Source of the DNA: Paraburkholderia polaris | GTDB taxonomy: Bacteria; Pseudomonadota; Gammaproteobacteria; Burkholderiales; Burkholderiaceae | Direction of reading: 5' to 3' | Length of the DNA stretch: 64,000 nucleotides | NCBI RefSeq assembly: GCF_012927345.1 | Contig: NZ_JABBGJ010000040.1 | Coordinates: 1-64,000 of the forward strand | In this document: positions 1 through 8,940 of the stretch, one piece after another | Layout of the letters: every line of letters starts with the position of its first letter | Position numbering within the stretch: position 1 is the stretch's first letter | The notes under the pieces: generated by a model | What the model saw: only the letters and a program-made list of their open reading frames with translations | Told to the model about the DNA's origin: nothing | The model's database searches: none | Made by a program: the position numbers and the translations under genes

Positions 1-237
1 CGGCTGCTAATCCGCCTGTTCGAACCTACCTGTTTTGCCGACATTCCAGTCAGCATACAGATCGCGGCAACAACGAGCGTGGCGACGCCAAACCCGATCC
101 ATACAGGATCGAATCGGCCACGGAGCGTACCATTTGCGAAAGAATCAGAGACAGCACCGGACAGGACGAACGCAACGGGAAAAATCGAAATCAGGCCGAA
201 GAACAGGATGTACGTGATTACCGACCGGATTTTCATT
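1..237 (-). CDS. Small membrane protein, 3' end cut by window edge
   Basis: An open frame on the minus strand starts at ATG 237 and is still open at position 1 (79 codons visible). A purine-rich stretch (GGAGAAATAGGAA) lies directly upstream as a ribosome binding site. The product begins MKIRSVITYILFFGL and shows two hydrophobic segments at about residues 7-28 and 46-64, so an inner-membrane protein is likely. I do not recognise the family. It sits just outside the left end of the insertion sequence and is the only trace of what lies to the left. Confidence 0.55.
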
Positions 238-391
238 TCCTATTTCTCCAAGGATCGTAAGCGTCGCAGAGTAGCGCCGGCGCCGATGCGGACGGATTGA
301 AAATCATCTAGCGGACCTCCTGCCGCCGCCCTGCCGGGCGACGGGGTTAAAGTGAGTTTGCCAAAACCGCTTTAACCGGAAGGAGGTCATC

Positions 392-1405
392 ATGAACTAT
401 AGCGGCATTGACCTGCATTCGAACAACAGCGTGGTGAGCGTGATCGACGAAACGGACCGCGTGGTCGCCGAAAAGCGGCTGCCGAACGACCTGGCAAGGA
501 TTCTGGCGTTCCTTGCCCCGTGGCGAGCCGAACTGGCAGGCGTCGTGGTCGAATCCACGTACAACTGGTACTGGCTTGTCGACGGCCTGCAGGCGGCCGG
601 CTTCGTGGTCCATCTGGCCAACACCACGGCAATAAAAAAATATGATGGGCTCAAGCACAGCGGTGACGAAACCGACGCGCGCTACCTGGCCCACCTGCTG
701 CGCCTGGGCATCCTGCCTACCGGCACCATTCTGCCGACGAAGCACCGTGAGGTGCGCGACCTGGCCCGCAAACGCATGCAACTGGTGCGCAGCCGCACCA
801 GCCACATCCTCGCCGTCGAGAACACAACGGCGCGTCAGTACGGCACGCGAATCACGAGCAATCAGGTCAAGAAACTCGACCAGGCCGCTGTCGACCAGCT
901 GCATCTCCCAGACGACGTGGCGCTCGCGGTCCGCGCGAACGTCGCGGTCATCACGACGCTCTCCGCACAGATCGCCATCGTCGAAAAGCGTCTTCAGGAA
1001 AAGGTCGCGCCACACGCGGACTACGCCCTGCTGACCACGGTGCCCGGCATCGGCCAGACGCTCGCCACCGTGATCCTGCTGGAAACCGGAACCATCGAAC
1101 GTTTCGCCAGCGCTGGCAACTTCGCCTCCTACGCACGGTGCGTGGACAGCCAGCGCATGAGCAACGGCAAGAAGAAAGGCGAAGGCAATACCAGGAACGG
1201 AAATCCATACCTGAGCTGGGCATTCATCGAGGCGGCCAACTTCGCGATGCACTTTAGCGCCGAAGCCAGGCAGTTCTACGAGCGCAAGAAAGCCAGGACG
1301 AATTCAGTGATCGCACGCAAGGCCCTGGCCCACAAGCTCGCCCGTGCGTGCTTCCACATGCTGAAGGAGCGAAAGCCATTTGATGTGACCCGCTGCTTCG
1401 CCTAA
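392..1405 (+). CDS. IS110 family transposase
   Basis: The 337-aa protein is a DEDD transposase of the IS110/IS116/IS902 type. The N-terminal RuvC-like half carries GIDLHSN with Asp7, Glu54 in VVVESTYNW, and Asp92/Asp95 in GDETDARYLAHLLR. The C-terminal half has the helix-hairpin-like VPGIGQTLATVIL and the conserved region with MSNGKKKGEGNTRNGNP found in the transposase_20 domain. Length is normal for the family and the frame is intact, so the enzyme is probably functional. AGGAGG lies 5-10 bases before the ATG. Members of this family excise and insert the element using an RNA guide that pairs with donor and target DNA. Confidence 0.93.
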   Translation: MNYSGIDLHSNNSVVSVIDETDRVVAEKRLPNDLARILAFLAPWRAELAGVVVESTYNWYWLVDGLQAAGFVVHLANTTAIKKYDGLKHSGDETDARYLAHLLRLGILPTGTILPTKHREVRDLARKRMQLVRSRTSHILAVENTTARQYGTRITSNQVKKLDQAAVDQLHLPDDVALAVRANVAVITTLSAQIAIVEKRLQEKVAPHADYALLTTVPGIGQTLATVILLETGTIERFASAGNFASYARCVDSQRMSNGKKKGEGNTRNGNPYLSWAFIEAANFAMHFSAEARQFYERKKARTNSVIARKALAHKLARACFHMLKERKPFDVTRCFA

Positions 1406-1790
1406 AAGTTACGACGGCGACCGGCAAGCCCTGATCGTTGACTGGCGAAAAGCCACCCAATTGAATGGGATGTTGTGCCGCCGTCCCCGATGTGCAGCAA
1501 CGCGGATCGCCTGCAACGCGAGCCAGCTCTGGATTGGTGCCGGCCTTCTGGCAACCACGACTATTGTGCGAGCCCATTGGACGCGTTGCGGCACCAAAGT
1601 TCTTCTGGGGTGGCAGAGCCACGAGGGCGACAGGCAATCGATGTACGCCGATCGCTTGAGCCTGATGGGTGTCTGGCGCGATCCGTCGCAGCCATGAATC
1701 GAAGAAACGGGTGCGCTCGGCTACTGCATTCGGTCAGTGCAATCGAAATCGGCTGCTCAGGCAGTCGAGGGTGTTGTTTGCTCACTTGAC
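1406..1790 (+). ncRNA. Candidate guide RNA (seekRNA/bridge RNA) region of the IS
   Basis: About 380 bases follow the transposase stop with no credible gene; the short open frames here have no recognisable products. In IS1111-type elements the transposase-bound guide RNA is encoded in the non-coding region downstream of the gene, and the length and position fit. I see the long 3' non-coding end directly; the RNA itself, its ends and its guide loops are inferred. The stretch 1816-2064 beyond the likely IS end holds a small inverted repeat (GCTACA/TGTAGC around 1920-1935) and otherwise nothing I can name. Confidence 0.4.
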
Positions 1791-2064
1791 ACCGGGCCCG
1801 CTAATGGGTGTCAACGATCCGTGCGGCGGTGTCGACTGTCCGAAAGTGGCCGAATTCTGCCCGATGATCGTGACTGGTTTCGGCTGGCCGATTGTTGCAA
1901 TAGGGCCGGCCGTCATTTCGCTACAGCGTTGTAGCATTTCGCAACGGTCAACGATACACGGCTAGGCTTGGTTCTGAGTATGGCGCGACGGTTTAGCCAA
2001 ATGCAACAGCGACAGAGCAGTGGCTAGCGGATAATCGAGGCTTTCATTGATACGGTGTTCCGCG

Positions 2065-5000
2065 ATGCTTGAAATCACCGGTGCTCATATTGCCCAGCTT
2101 AATGACGAGGACCTGCGTGGACTCGTTGTACGCCTTTGTGAGGCCGAAGTGAGGGAAAATGCGTTGCCGCTCTCGTCAGTGACCGCGGGCGGACACCAGA
2201 ACGCGCCGGATGGAGGCATAGACGTTCGCGTCGAATTGCCCGATAACGCCCCCAGCGTCGACTTTGTGCCGCGAAGGCAAACGGGGTTTCAGGTCAAATG
2301 CACTGATATGCCGGCCTCCGAAATCGCGAGGGAAATGCGGCCCGACGGTGAGTTGCGCTCATCTATTGCCGCGCTCGCCGCGTCGGAAGGCGCATACATC
2401 ATCGTCAGCTCTCAGGGCTCGGTTGCGGACTCGGTTTTGTCAGATAGACGTAACGCAATGCGAAATGCCCTGCACGACTGTCCCTACGCGGAATCCCTGC
2501 TCGTGGATTTTTACGATAGGGACCGTTTGGCGCGATGGGTTCGATGCTTCCCCGGCGTCGAGATGTGGCTGCGCGAGCGGACTGGAAATTCGCTGAGTGG
2601 GTGGCGCGGATATGGCAACTGGGCGTACAGGGACTCGCCGGGCTCCACGTACTTCCTGGATGACGGATGTCATATTTTTTCTAGCGATCCAAACCTCAGC
2701 GATCCGATGACGGCTGCGGCCGCCATCGCTGAAATGCGGAGAATTCTAGCCTCGCCGCGCCGCATCGTCCGGCTAGTTGGACTCTCTGGATTAGGGAAAA
2801 CGCGCCTCGTTCAGGCTTTGTTTGACGACCGCATAGGCTCGGACACCCTTGACCCATCTATGGTCCTGTACACCGATTTGGGGCTTAACCCAAATCCGAC
2901 GCCGTTGGACATGCTGCAACGGCTCTCGGCTAATCGATTGCGCGCGATCGTGGTCGTTGACAACTGTAATCCAGGCACGCACCGAGTGCTTACCGAGATC
3001 GTTACTCAAGCCGACGGGAGATTGGGCCTGGTAACTGTTGAGTATGACGTTGCCGATGATGAGCCTGAGGAGACACACGTATTTCGGCTACAAGCGATGT
3101 CCGATGCGACGATAGTTAACATATTGCAACGGACTACCCCGCACGTTTCGGAGGAGGATAGGCGGCGCATTGCCGAGTTTTCCGGAGGGAATGCGCGTAT
3201 TGCACTTGCTTTGGCCAGCACGATATCTCGCCGGGATAGCGTGGGCGTTCTGACAGATTCAGAGCTGTTTCGGCGGCTTTTTCACCAGAATCAAGGTGCT
3301 GATGACTCGCTGATGTCGACAGCGGAGGCTTTCTCGCTTGTCTATTCATTTGACATCGGAAGTCCAGAGGGAAGCGGTGACGAATTGTCGACTTTGGCCA
3401 GCTTGGCTGGTACATCGACGCTCGGTGCCTATCGGCACATTATGCAACTCCAAGAACGTGATCTCGTGCAGAAGAGGGGGCGATGGCGTGCGATATTGCC
3501 CCATGCGATTGCAAATCGCCTTGCAGCGCAGGCACTTGCGAGAATACCTGCTCATTTGTTGATATCCGAGTTTCAACAAGACGGCAGGGTACGATTGCTG
3601 AGGTCTTTCACGAGGCGGTTATGTTATCTCCACGACAGCGAGACAGCTTGCCGAATCGCTCAAGAGTGGTTCACGGTTCCCAACCGACTGTCGAACCCGA
3701 CGACAATGGATGCATTGGACGTATCGCTGTTCGAAAATCTGGCTCCGCTTTGCCCACGACTGGCGGTCGAGCGTATACAGGCAGCGATACAGAGCGGCGA
3801 GCGCGATGAGTTCCTTTCAACCGTCTCGTCGGAACGTCGCAACTGGATTTCTTTGTTGCGGAAACTGGCATACGACTCTCAGCTATTTGAGCGAGCTGCG
3901 CTGCTCCTTGCCGAATTCCGCTCCGCAGAACCTGAGAACTACCGCGTGGATTCCGCCAAGGGCGGGTTCGTAGGGTTGTTCCATATTTTGTTGTCGGGTA
4001 CACATGCGACAGTGGAGCAGCGACTTGGTGTGGGTCGTCAATTGTTGGAAGACGCGGACGTACGCTTGCAGCATTGTGGACTCGAAGCGCTGGATGGCAT
4101 GCTGGAGGCATGGCATTTCAACTCTAGCCACGATCCGAGTTTTGGAGCGAGGTCACGTGATCACGGCTGGTCGCCGCGGACATCCGACGAGCAGGCACAT
4201 TGGTACCGTTCCGTTCTTGTAATGCTTCGCGGTTTGCTTTTTCCGGAGTCCCCTCATCGACGTGCCGCCAGTGAAATGCTGGCGCAACGTTTCCGCGCTC
4301 TTTGGGTTACAGGACTGGTCAGTGATGAACTAGAGCAACTTGTAGTGTCACTGGCCTCATTAGATGGTTGGCGCACAGGATGGATTGCGATCCGACAAAC
4401 GTTGAATTTTGATTCTGATCGGATGCAGCCTCTCCTCGCAGAGAAGCTAAGGCAACTGGACGAACAACTTCGTCCACGTGACCTGGAGGATCGAGTTCGA
4501 GCATACGTCCTCGTCGATGGCACTTCGCACATTGATATCGGCGAGTCTCCCTCTGCCGGCGGTACAAATGTTCACTCCCTTGATGCTGCCTTCGGCGTCG
4601 TGGAGGTAATCGGGCGTGAATTGGCGTCGAGTCCAGAGCTATTGACCAGGCTATTGCCGGATCTTCTCCGGAACGGGTCGGGTAACCAGTGGTCTTGCGG
4701 GCGGGGTCTTGCCGAGTCCACGTGCGAGCCGATTGCATTCTGGAAGCAGTGCGTAGAGGTACTTGCCACGCTTCCTGATGAAGAACGAAGCGTATGGTTA
4801 ATGCGCGGGTTTATCGAAAGGCTACAGACTAACGATCCCACAACAGCAGGCCGTTTGCTGGACGAAGCGGTAAACGACAATATCCTTGCACCTTCCTTTC
4901 CGATCTTGCAAGCATCGTTTCAGATCGACGAAAGTGGTGCGCAGCGTTTGCTTGAATCTCTCCGCCGTCAGCGCGCTTCTGCTGGGACCTACGCTTACCT

Positions 5001-5859
5001 CAAGTTTGGACGGGTCGCCGACCTGATAGAACCTGAAGTGTTTCGGGACATCGTGCTTGGCATATCGAAGTTAGCGCAAGGCTACCGTGTCGCTGTTGAA
5101 GTCTTTTCCATGCGACTACACACGCATGCTCATGGTGACAAGGCAGTTGGACCTATTCTTTTGGCGACGGGGTGCTTGTTGCTTGAAGGCCTTAGCGCTG
5201 GCTTTGACGATGCAAACGGAAATATCGCTTACGCAATTAATGAACTGGCGGAAGTGTGCCTTGCCGGGAACGAAGGAGACAAAACTGCCTATGTGCTTTG
5301 CCGGATCATTGTGAACGCGTGGGCAGGCGGTCGACATGAACATACCTACTTCGGAGATCTCGTTAGTACCCTGTTTCGTATTCACCCTTTAGTCGCTCTG
5401 GGCGTATTTTTCGATGGTCGCGAAAACAACCGCTACTCGAATCTTGAGCGCGAGTTTGGCGTGAGGTCGGGAAGCCCCGTGAATTCCATTGATGCTGATA
5501 CGCTGATCGGATGGGCCGACGCGAATGCTTCCGTTCGGTATGCCCAGCTTGCATGGGAGATTCGATTGATCGACGCCAATGGGGAGTTTGCGTCATGGTC
5601 CTCGCTGGCTGAGCGGTTACTGAACGGCGCTGTCGATCGTGAGGTGATCTTGACTATTTTCGGGGAGCGATTGATACCGACGTCATGGTCGGGTTCGAAG
5701 GCGCACGCAATGGCTCCGCAAATCGCCCTCGTCGAACAGTTGGTCGATTCTCCCGACAGCGAGATTGCGCACTGGGCTAGAAGGCAAAGGGACGTGATGA
5801 ATCGCGAGATTGAGGAGGATCTTCAACGGGAACGCGCGTCGTCTGAACGGTTCGAGTGA
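2065..5859 (+). CDS. STAND NTPase with N-terminal PD-(D/E)XK-like nuclease, probable Avs-like antiphage protein
   Basis: The 1264-aa product has three parts. Residues 1-180 look like an Mrr/Cap4-type nuclease: GGID with Asp53 followed by GFQVKC with Gln76 and Lys78, matching the D...QxK core. Residues 225-480 are a P-loop module: Walker A GLSGLGKT (239-246), Walker B AIVVVDN (294-300), then SGGNARIALALA, a sensor/helical region typical of STAND ATPases. The remainder to residue 1264 is a long helical, repeat-like sensor region. Nuclease-STAND-sensor order matches Avs-type defence proteins that detect phage proteins and cleave DNA. The first ATG (2065) is used; a TTG at 2047 would add six residues. 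It is a single-gene unit, convergent with the recombinase. The exact Avs class is not assignable from sight. Confidence 0.75.
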   Translation: MLEITGAHIAQLNDEDLRGLVVRLCEAEVRENALPLSSVTAGGHQNAPDGGIDVRVELPDNAPSVDFVPRRQTGFQVKCTDMPASEIAREMRPDGELRSSIAALAASEGAYIIVSSQGSVADSVLSDRRNAMRNALHDCPYAESLLVDFYDRDRLARWVRCFPGVEMWLRERTGNSLSGWRGYGNWAYRDSPGSTYFLDDGCHIFSSDPNLSDPMTAAAAIAEMRRILASPRRIVRLVGLSGLGKTRLVQALFDDRIGSDTLDPSMVLYTDLGLNPNPTPLDMLQRLSANRLRAIVVVDNCNPGTHRVLTEIVTQADGRLGLVTVEYDVADDEPEETHVFRLQAMSDATIVNILQRTTPHVSEEDRRRIAEFSGGNARIALALASTISRRDSVGVLTDSELFRRLFHQNQGADDSLMSTAEAFSLVYSFDIGSPEGSGDELSTLASLAGTSTLGAYRHIMQLQERDLVQKRGRWRAILPHAIANRLAAQALARIPAHLLISEFQQDGRVRLLRSFTRRLCYLHDSETACRIAQEWFTVPNRLSNPTTMDALDVSLFENLAPLCPRLAVERIQAAIQSGERDEFLSTVSSERRNWISLLRKLAYDSQLFERAALLLAEFRSAEPENYRVDSAKGGFVGLFHILLSGTHATVEQRLGVGRQLLEDADVRLQHCGLEALDGMLEAWHFNSSHDPSFGARSRDHGWSPRTSDEQAHWYRSVLVMLRGLLFPESPHRRAASEMLAQRFRALWVTGLVSDELEQLVVSLASLDGWRTGWIAIRQTLNFDSDRMQPLLAEKLRQLDEQLRPRDLEDRVRAYVLVDGTSHIDIGESPSAGGTNVHSLDAAFGVVEVIGRELASSPELLTRLLPDLLRNGSGNQWSCGRGLAESTCEPIAFWKQCVEVLATLPDEERSVWLMRGFIERLQTNDPTTAGRLLDEAVNDNILAPSFPILQASFQIDESGAQRLLESLRRQRASAGTYAYLKFGRVADLIEPEVFRDIVLGISKLAQGYRVAVEVFSMRLHTHAHGDKAVGPILLATGCLLLEGLSAGFDDANGNIAYAINELAEVCLAGNEGDKTAYVLCRIIVNAWAGGRHEHTYFGDLVSTLFRIHPLVALGVFFDGRENNRYSNLEREFGVRSGSPVNSIDADTLIGWADANASVRYAQLAWEIRLIDANGEFASWSSLAERLLNGAVDREVILTIFGERLIPTSWSGSKAHAMAPQIALVEQLVDSPDSEIAHWARRQRDVMNREIEEDLQRERASSERFE

Positions 5860-5964
5860 TGATTGTCTGCTGCCAAGCGGTAACCGATACAGACAAGCCG
5901 ACAGCGGTGCGGGGGTGACTCGTACTCATCGCAAGGGTCGTGCTCCGGTCGGGACGCTCACGGG

Positions 5965-6918
5965 TCAATACGACACATTAAAGGTCGGCGAATCTTCGGG
6001 GCGGCTTTTGCGCCGGTCGTAGAGGCGGGTCGTCGCGATGTTCGCGTGGCCGAGCCATTCCTGCACCTTGGCGATGTCGGCCTCATGGTCGAGCGCGTTC
6101 GTCGCCGCTGTCGCACGCAGGCTATGCACGCCGAAGCCTTCGACGGCGATCTTTGCGTGTGCGGCCCACGCCAGCACGCATTTGTAGACGCCATCGGCCG
6201 TGATCGCGGTGCCAGTCTTGCGAATGGGCTGAAAGAGCGGCGCCTCCGGCACCGTGCCGTGCCCTGCCGCTTCGAGGTAGGCATGAATGCGTTCGGCGCT
6301 CGCCGGATGCATCGGGACGTAGCGGAGTTTGTTGCCCTTGCCGTGCACGCGCAGGTGCGGCACGCCACGCCGGTCGTGAATGTCGCGAACTTTGAGCAAA
6401 CACAGCTCTTCGCGGCGCAGGCCGTGGTATAGCAGCACGGCGAACATGGCGCGGTCGCGCTTGCCCTTCAGCGTGGCCGGGTCCGGTGCGTCGAGCAGCG
6501 CGCGCGCCTGGTGATCGCCGAGTGCGGGCGTCTTACCCTCGTTGCTGTTGCCTTTGGGCCGTTTGACGCCCGCGACCGGGTTCAGCGAAACGGCGTTACG
6601 TTCGCACAGGTAGTCGAACAGCGAAGACAGCGCGGCGAGCTTGCGCCGGATCGTGGCCCCCGATAATCGACGACCTTCAAGGTTCTTGCGCCACGCGAGG
6701 AGATGCGCGCGGGTGACAGTGCGGAATTCGTCCGGCTGTGCGATACCCACAAAGCCCATGAAGTCGCGCAGATCAACCTGGTAGGCGCGTCGGGTGCGGG
6801 GATTGTCGAGGTTGGTAAACCATTCGGCTTCTGGCGGTACGTTCGACAACTGATGGAATTCGGCGGCGGTGAGAGCGCGCGACGGCTCGTGATATGCGGG
6901 AATTATTCTGGTCGACAC
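5965..6918 (-). CDS. Tyrosine recombinase/integrase (XerC/D-like)
   Basis: The 317-aa protein has an N-terminal SAM-like core-binding domain (about residues 30-115) and a C-terminal catalytic domain. Active-site residues are visible: Arg in YHGLRREEL (168/169), Lys in HGKGNKLRYVP (about 194-197), HSLR (His265, Arg268), His291 in LGHANIATT and nucleophile Tyr300. The start is GTG with AAGGA upstream. The enzyme probably integrates or resolves the surrounding element. It lies inside the island, about 9.7 kb from the right core junction, and transcribes away from a dif-like site 103-130 bases upstream of its start. Its length and simplicity fit Xer/plasmid-resolvase types rather than phage integrases with an arm-binding domain. 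Confidence 0.9.
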   Translation of the reverse strand: MSTRIIPAYHEPSRALTAAEFHQLSNVPPEAEWFTNLDNPRTRRAYQVDLRDFMGFVGIAQPDEFRTVTRAHLLAWRKNLEGRRLSGATIRRKLAALSSLFDYLCERNAVSLNPVAGVKRPKGNSNEGKTPALGDHQARALLDAPDPATLKGKRDRAMFAVLLYHGLRREELCLLKVRDIHDRRGVPHLRVHGKGNKLRYVPMHPASAERIHAYLEAAGHGTVPEAPLFQPIRKTGTAITADGVYKCVLAWAAHAKIAVEGFGVHSLRATAATNALDHEADIAKVQEWLGHANIATTRLYDRRKSRPEDSPTFNVSY

Positions 6919-7020
6919 GGGTTTTCCTTTTTCTCCGTGCCGTGCGCAATTCGATGGATTAAAATGAATGCTATTCTGCGGTTATTCGTCAAAGTTGGTG
7001 ATATTAACGGCGGCGCACGG

Positions 7021-7048
7021 CGTATTGATAATGTATTTTATCAATAGT
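7021..7048 (+). other. dif-like recombination site (candidate att/resolution core)
   Basis: Two arms around a 6-base spacer: CGTATTGATAA (7021-7031), TGTATT (7032-7037), TTATCAATAGT (7038-7048). The inner 8 bases of each arm (ATTGATAA and TTATCAAT) are perfect inverted repeats. The layout of 11-6-11 with ATAA-spacer-TTAT at the centre is that of bacterial dif and plasmid pdif/cer core sites, and the spacer differs from the usual TGTATA only in its last base. It lies directly upstream of the tyrosine recombinase gene, which could act on it, alone or with host XerC/XerD. No second copy was found in the window. Confidence 0.5.
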
Positions 7049-7114
7049 TATTGCGTGATGATTTAATGGCTAACTTTGACTATATGGTGGCTATTAATCT
7101 GTTGTCGGTATTCG

Positions 7115-7138
7115 GATTGCCGGATTGCGTGATTGTGC
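7115..7138 (+). repeat. Octamer array 1 (GATTGCNN x3)
   Basis: Three head-to-tail 8-base units: GATTGCCG, GATTGCGT, GATTGTGC. This is the first of several arrays of the same unit in the island. It lies in the 846-bp gap between the recombinase and the Abi operon (6919-7764), which otherwise holds the dif-like site, further arrays and no gene I can support. The helical-turn-like 8-base spacing and the clustering suggest protein binding sites (iteron-like). Confidence 0.55.
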
Positions 7139-7187
7139 AAACGCAGGTTCTGCACCGCTTGTGTGATAGCAGCCGTACGCCGGGGCC

Positions 7188-7211
7188 GATTGCATGATTG
7201 CACGATTGCAC
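7188..7211 (+). repeat. Octamer array 2 (GATTGCAN x3)
   Basis: Three perfect tandem units GATTGCAT, GATTGCAC, GATTGCAC. The same three-unit block recurs at 12458-12481 upstream of rep with only its last base different. Two weaker units follow at 7300-7315 (AATTGCAC, AATTGTGG). Confidence 0.7.
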
Positions 7212-7552
7212 GGCAGGGTGTTTTGCCGGAGGTGCGGAGCAAGACTTCATGAACGCCCGTTTGCGCCCGCCAGAGCGTATCCCGGCGCAGACAATCTGCA
7301 ATTGCACAATTGTGGATAGCGGGTAGTTTAGTTGGGCAGGCGAGCAGGCCAGTCGCAGGTCGTGTGGCTGCCGCCGTAGCTATAGTAGTTGATATTCGTT
7401 TAATTTCCGCGGTGAAACTTGACCAGTTGGAATGCTGAAGCCTTCTGGTTTGCTGCTATAACCCGACCAGCCTGAAGCTGGGACATGTAAGCTCAACACC
7501 TGGGGCAGGTTTGTCTATGGTAGATGCCACCAGTTCCGATTTTCGAGCTGCG

Positions 7553-7576
7553 TGCGCAATGTGCAATCATGCAATT
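7553..7576 (-). repeat. Octamer array 3 (inverted units)
   Basis: The same unit in the opposite orientation: TGCGCAAT (imperfect), GTGCAATC, ATGCAATT. It lies about 190 bases before the start of the Abi-domain gene, so this interval carries plus-oriented arrays to the left and an inverted array near the operon. Confidence 0.5.
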
Positions 7577-7764
7577 CGCAGCAGCTCCCTGAGGTTGCCG
7601 CCAAATAGAAGTGCGGTCTGCCGGGTACGTCGTAGCGGCCTTCGAGAACGCCGCCAAGGCGGTCAGGCACAGACATATTGCCGGTCCTCAGCTCGCGCAG
7701 GAACTAGGCCGCGGACGCGGTCGTTCGGAACAGCATGATCGAGTGAGGCGTTCTGTCGTAGCAT

Positions 7765-8637
7765 ATGGACGGCTCTGATACGAAAAACGACCCGAAAAAC
7801 GACCCGAAAAACAGCATGGCAAGCAGACCTCCACTTACCGATGCAATCATCGTTGCGCTCTCCCGTCTTGTTGATGACTCGCAAAGCGATAAGCGGGAGC
7901 CGAGCCATTCGGACATTGAATTCCAGATCGATCGAGCGCAACTTTCTGCTGCCGATCCGGGCAGGCAAGGAAAGCCGGTTGGAAAGTCCAAGCGCGTGCG
8001 CGGTACGCTGAGCTGGGCCTTGTCGAACGATCTGACGGCAGGTGAAACCCTCGTAGTCGGATTAGTCGCAACCGTTCAGGGCTACGGTGGATTTCGCCCC
8101 AAATCCGCGAACTATTGCGGCGCTGATGCAATCGCGAATCTGGCTGCGGCCCTGGCGTTGCAGGGTTGGGAACTGACGTCGGACGGTAGCATGCAGCCGC
8201 GTGTTCTCGCTTCACTTTCCGGTAGGGAGTTGACGTCCGCACTGCGCACATATGCGCGGCGCGCGCAGCAGGGCTCCCTGGATAGCCCGTTGCTTGCTGG
8301 GACAGCAAAAGACCTCCTTGAAGGTACCGCCGCTCATGTGTTGATGCAAAAGTGGGGGAGCGGCACGACCAACTCCAACTTTCCGACGTTGCTTGGGCAG
8401 GCTTTCACGGCGCTTGGGTTTGCGACTCCTAGCGACCCCGTCGCGCCGGGAGAGCCGGCGAACAAGCGCGTTGAGCGGGAAGCATACGCTCTTGGCTGCG
8501 CTTTGAACGCTCTGCGCAACAAGGAGGGGACGGGGCATGGCCGCCCTTGGGACAGCAGCATTACTCCGTCGCAGGCGCGCTTTGCAATCGAATCCATGGG
8601 GAGTATCGCGCGGCTTATGCTGGATATGCTGCCATAG
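7765..8637 (+). CDS. Abi-C domain protein, putative abortive-infection component
   Basis: The 290-aa product ends in an abortive-infection C-terminal (Abi_C) type helical domain, marked by LNALRNKEGTGHGRPW (Asn252, GTGHG 255-259), the conserved R-N...GxGHG signature of that family. The middle (about 90-200) is helical with no recognised domain. The N-terminus begins with a short Lys-Asn-Asp-Pro repeat encoded by a 12-base tandem duplication (7781-7804); a second ATG at 7816 could be the real start, and neither start has a strong ribosome binding site. The gene opens a tight three-gene unit with 8676-8936 and 8941-12339, which points to a multi-protein defence system. Specific activity unknown. 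Confidence 0.7.
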   Translation: MDGSDTKNDPKNDPKNSMASRPPLTDAIIVALSRLVDDSQSDKREPSHSDIEFQIDRAQLSAADPGRQGKPVGKSKRVRGTLSWALSNDLTAGETLVVGLVATVQGYGGFRPKSANYCGADAIANLAAALALQGWELTSDGSMQPRVLASLSGRELTSALRTYARRAQQGSLDSPLLAGTAKDLLEGTAAHVLMQKWGSGTTNSNFPTLLGQAFTALGFATPSDPVAPGEPANKRVEREAYALGCALNALRNKEGTGHGRPWDSSITPSQARFAIESMGSIARLMLDMLP

Positions 8638-8675
8638 AAGTAAGTTCATCGGTTCGGTCGACGCTCGGGGCGACA

Positions 8676-8936
8676 ATGACATACCAACTCACGCGCGAAT
8701 CTCTGATTGAGAGCCTCGCGGACGAAACAACGACTCTCTGTATGGTGGAGGTACGAGGGGCCGAACCGGTATTTCACTTCTACACGGGCATAGTGAAACA
8801 ACTTGCCTTTGACGCTCTTCCGATGCTGGGCATCTACAAAACTGTTTGGAGCCGATTCTTGTCGCGCGATCTGCAAACAAATCGTCGCTCCGTGCGAGAA
8901 TCTATAAGTGCAGCGCCGGATAGCGATGTGAGGTAA
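8676..8936 (+). CDS. Hypothetical 86-aa protein of the Abi operon
   Basis: A small gene placed 38 bases after the Abi-C gene and 4 bases before the 1132-aa gene, in the same direction. The product starts MTYQLTRESLIESLADE and is a soluble alpha/beta-looking protein with no signal peptide, membrane segment or motif I can identify. The ATG at 8676 follows a GGGGCGAC stretch that can serve as a ribosome binding site; the open frame extends further upstream but overlaps the Abi-C gene. The tight packing is the main reason to believe it is real. A regulatory or adaptor role within the operon is only a guess. Confidence 0.55.
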   Translation: MTYQLTRESLIESLADETTTLCMVEVRGAEPVFHFYTGIVKQLAFDALPMLGIYKTVWSRFLSRDLQTNRRSVRESISAAPDSDVR

Positions 8937-8940
8937 GTCG

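Larger units (their letters stand above)
305..1815 (+). mobile_element. IS110 family (IS1111-like) insertion sequence, ends approximate
   Basis: One transposase gene is flanked by a short left non-coding end (about 85 bases) and a long right non-coding end (about 380 bases). That asymmetry is typical of the IS1111 subgroup of IS110. No long terminal inverted repeats are visible, as expected for the family. At the right side an 8-bp inverted repeat (TTGACACC 1786-1793, GGTGTCAA 1807-1814) includes a TTGACA hexamer; in this family such a hexamer can form the -35 of a promoter made when the ends join in a circle. A hairpin (GGTTAAAG 345-352 with CTTTAACC 370-377) precedes the gene. Exact ends cannot be fixed without a second copy or an empty site. 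Confidence 0.65.
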
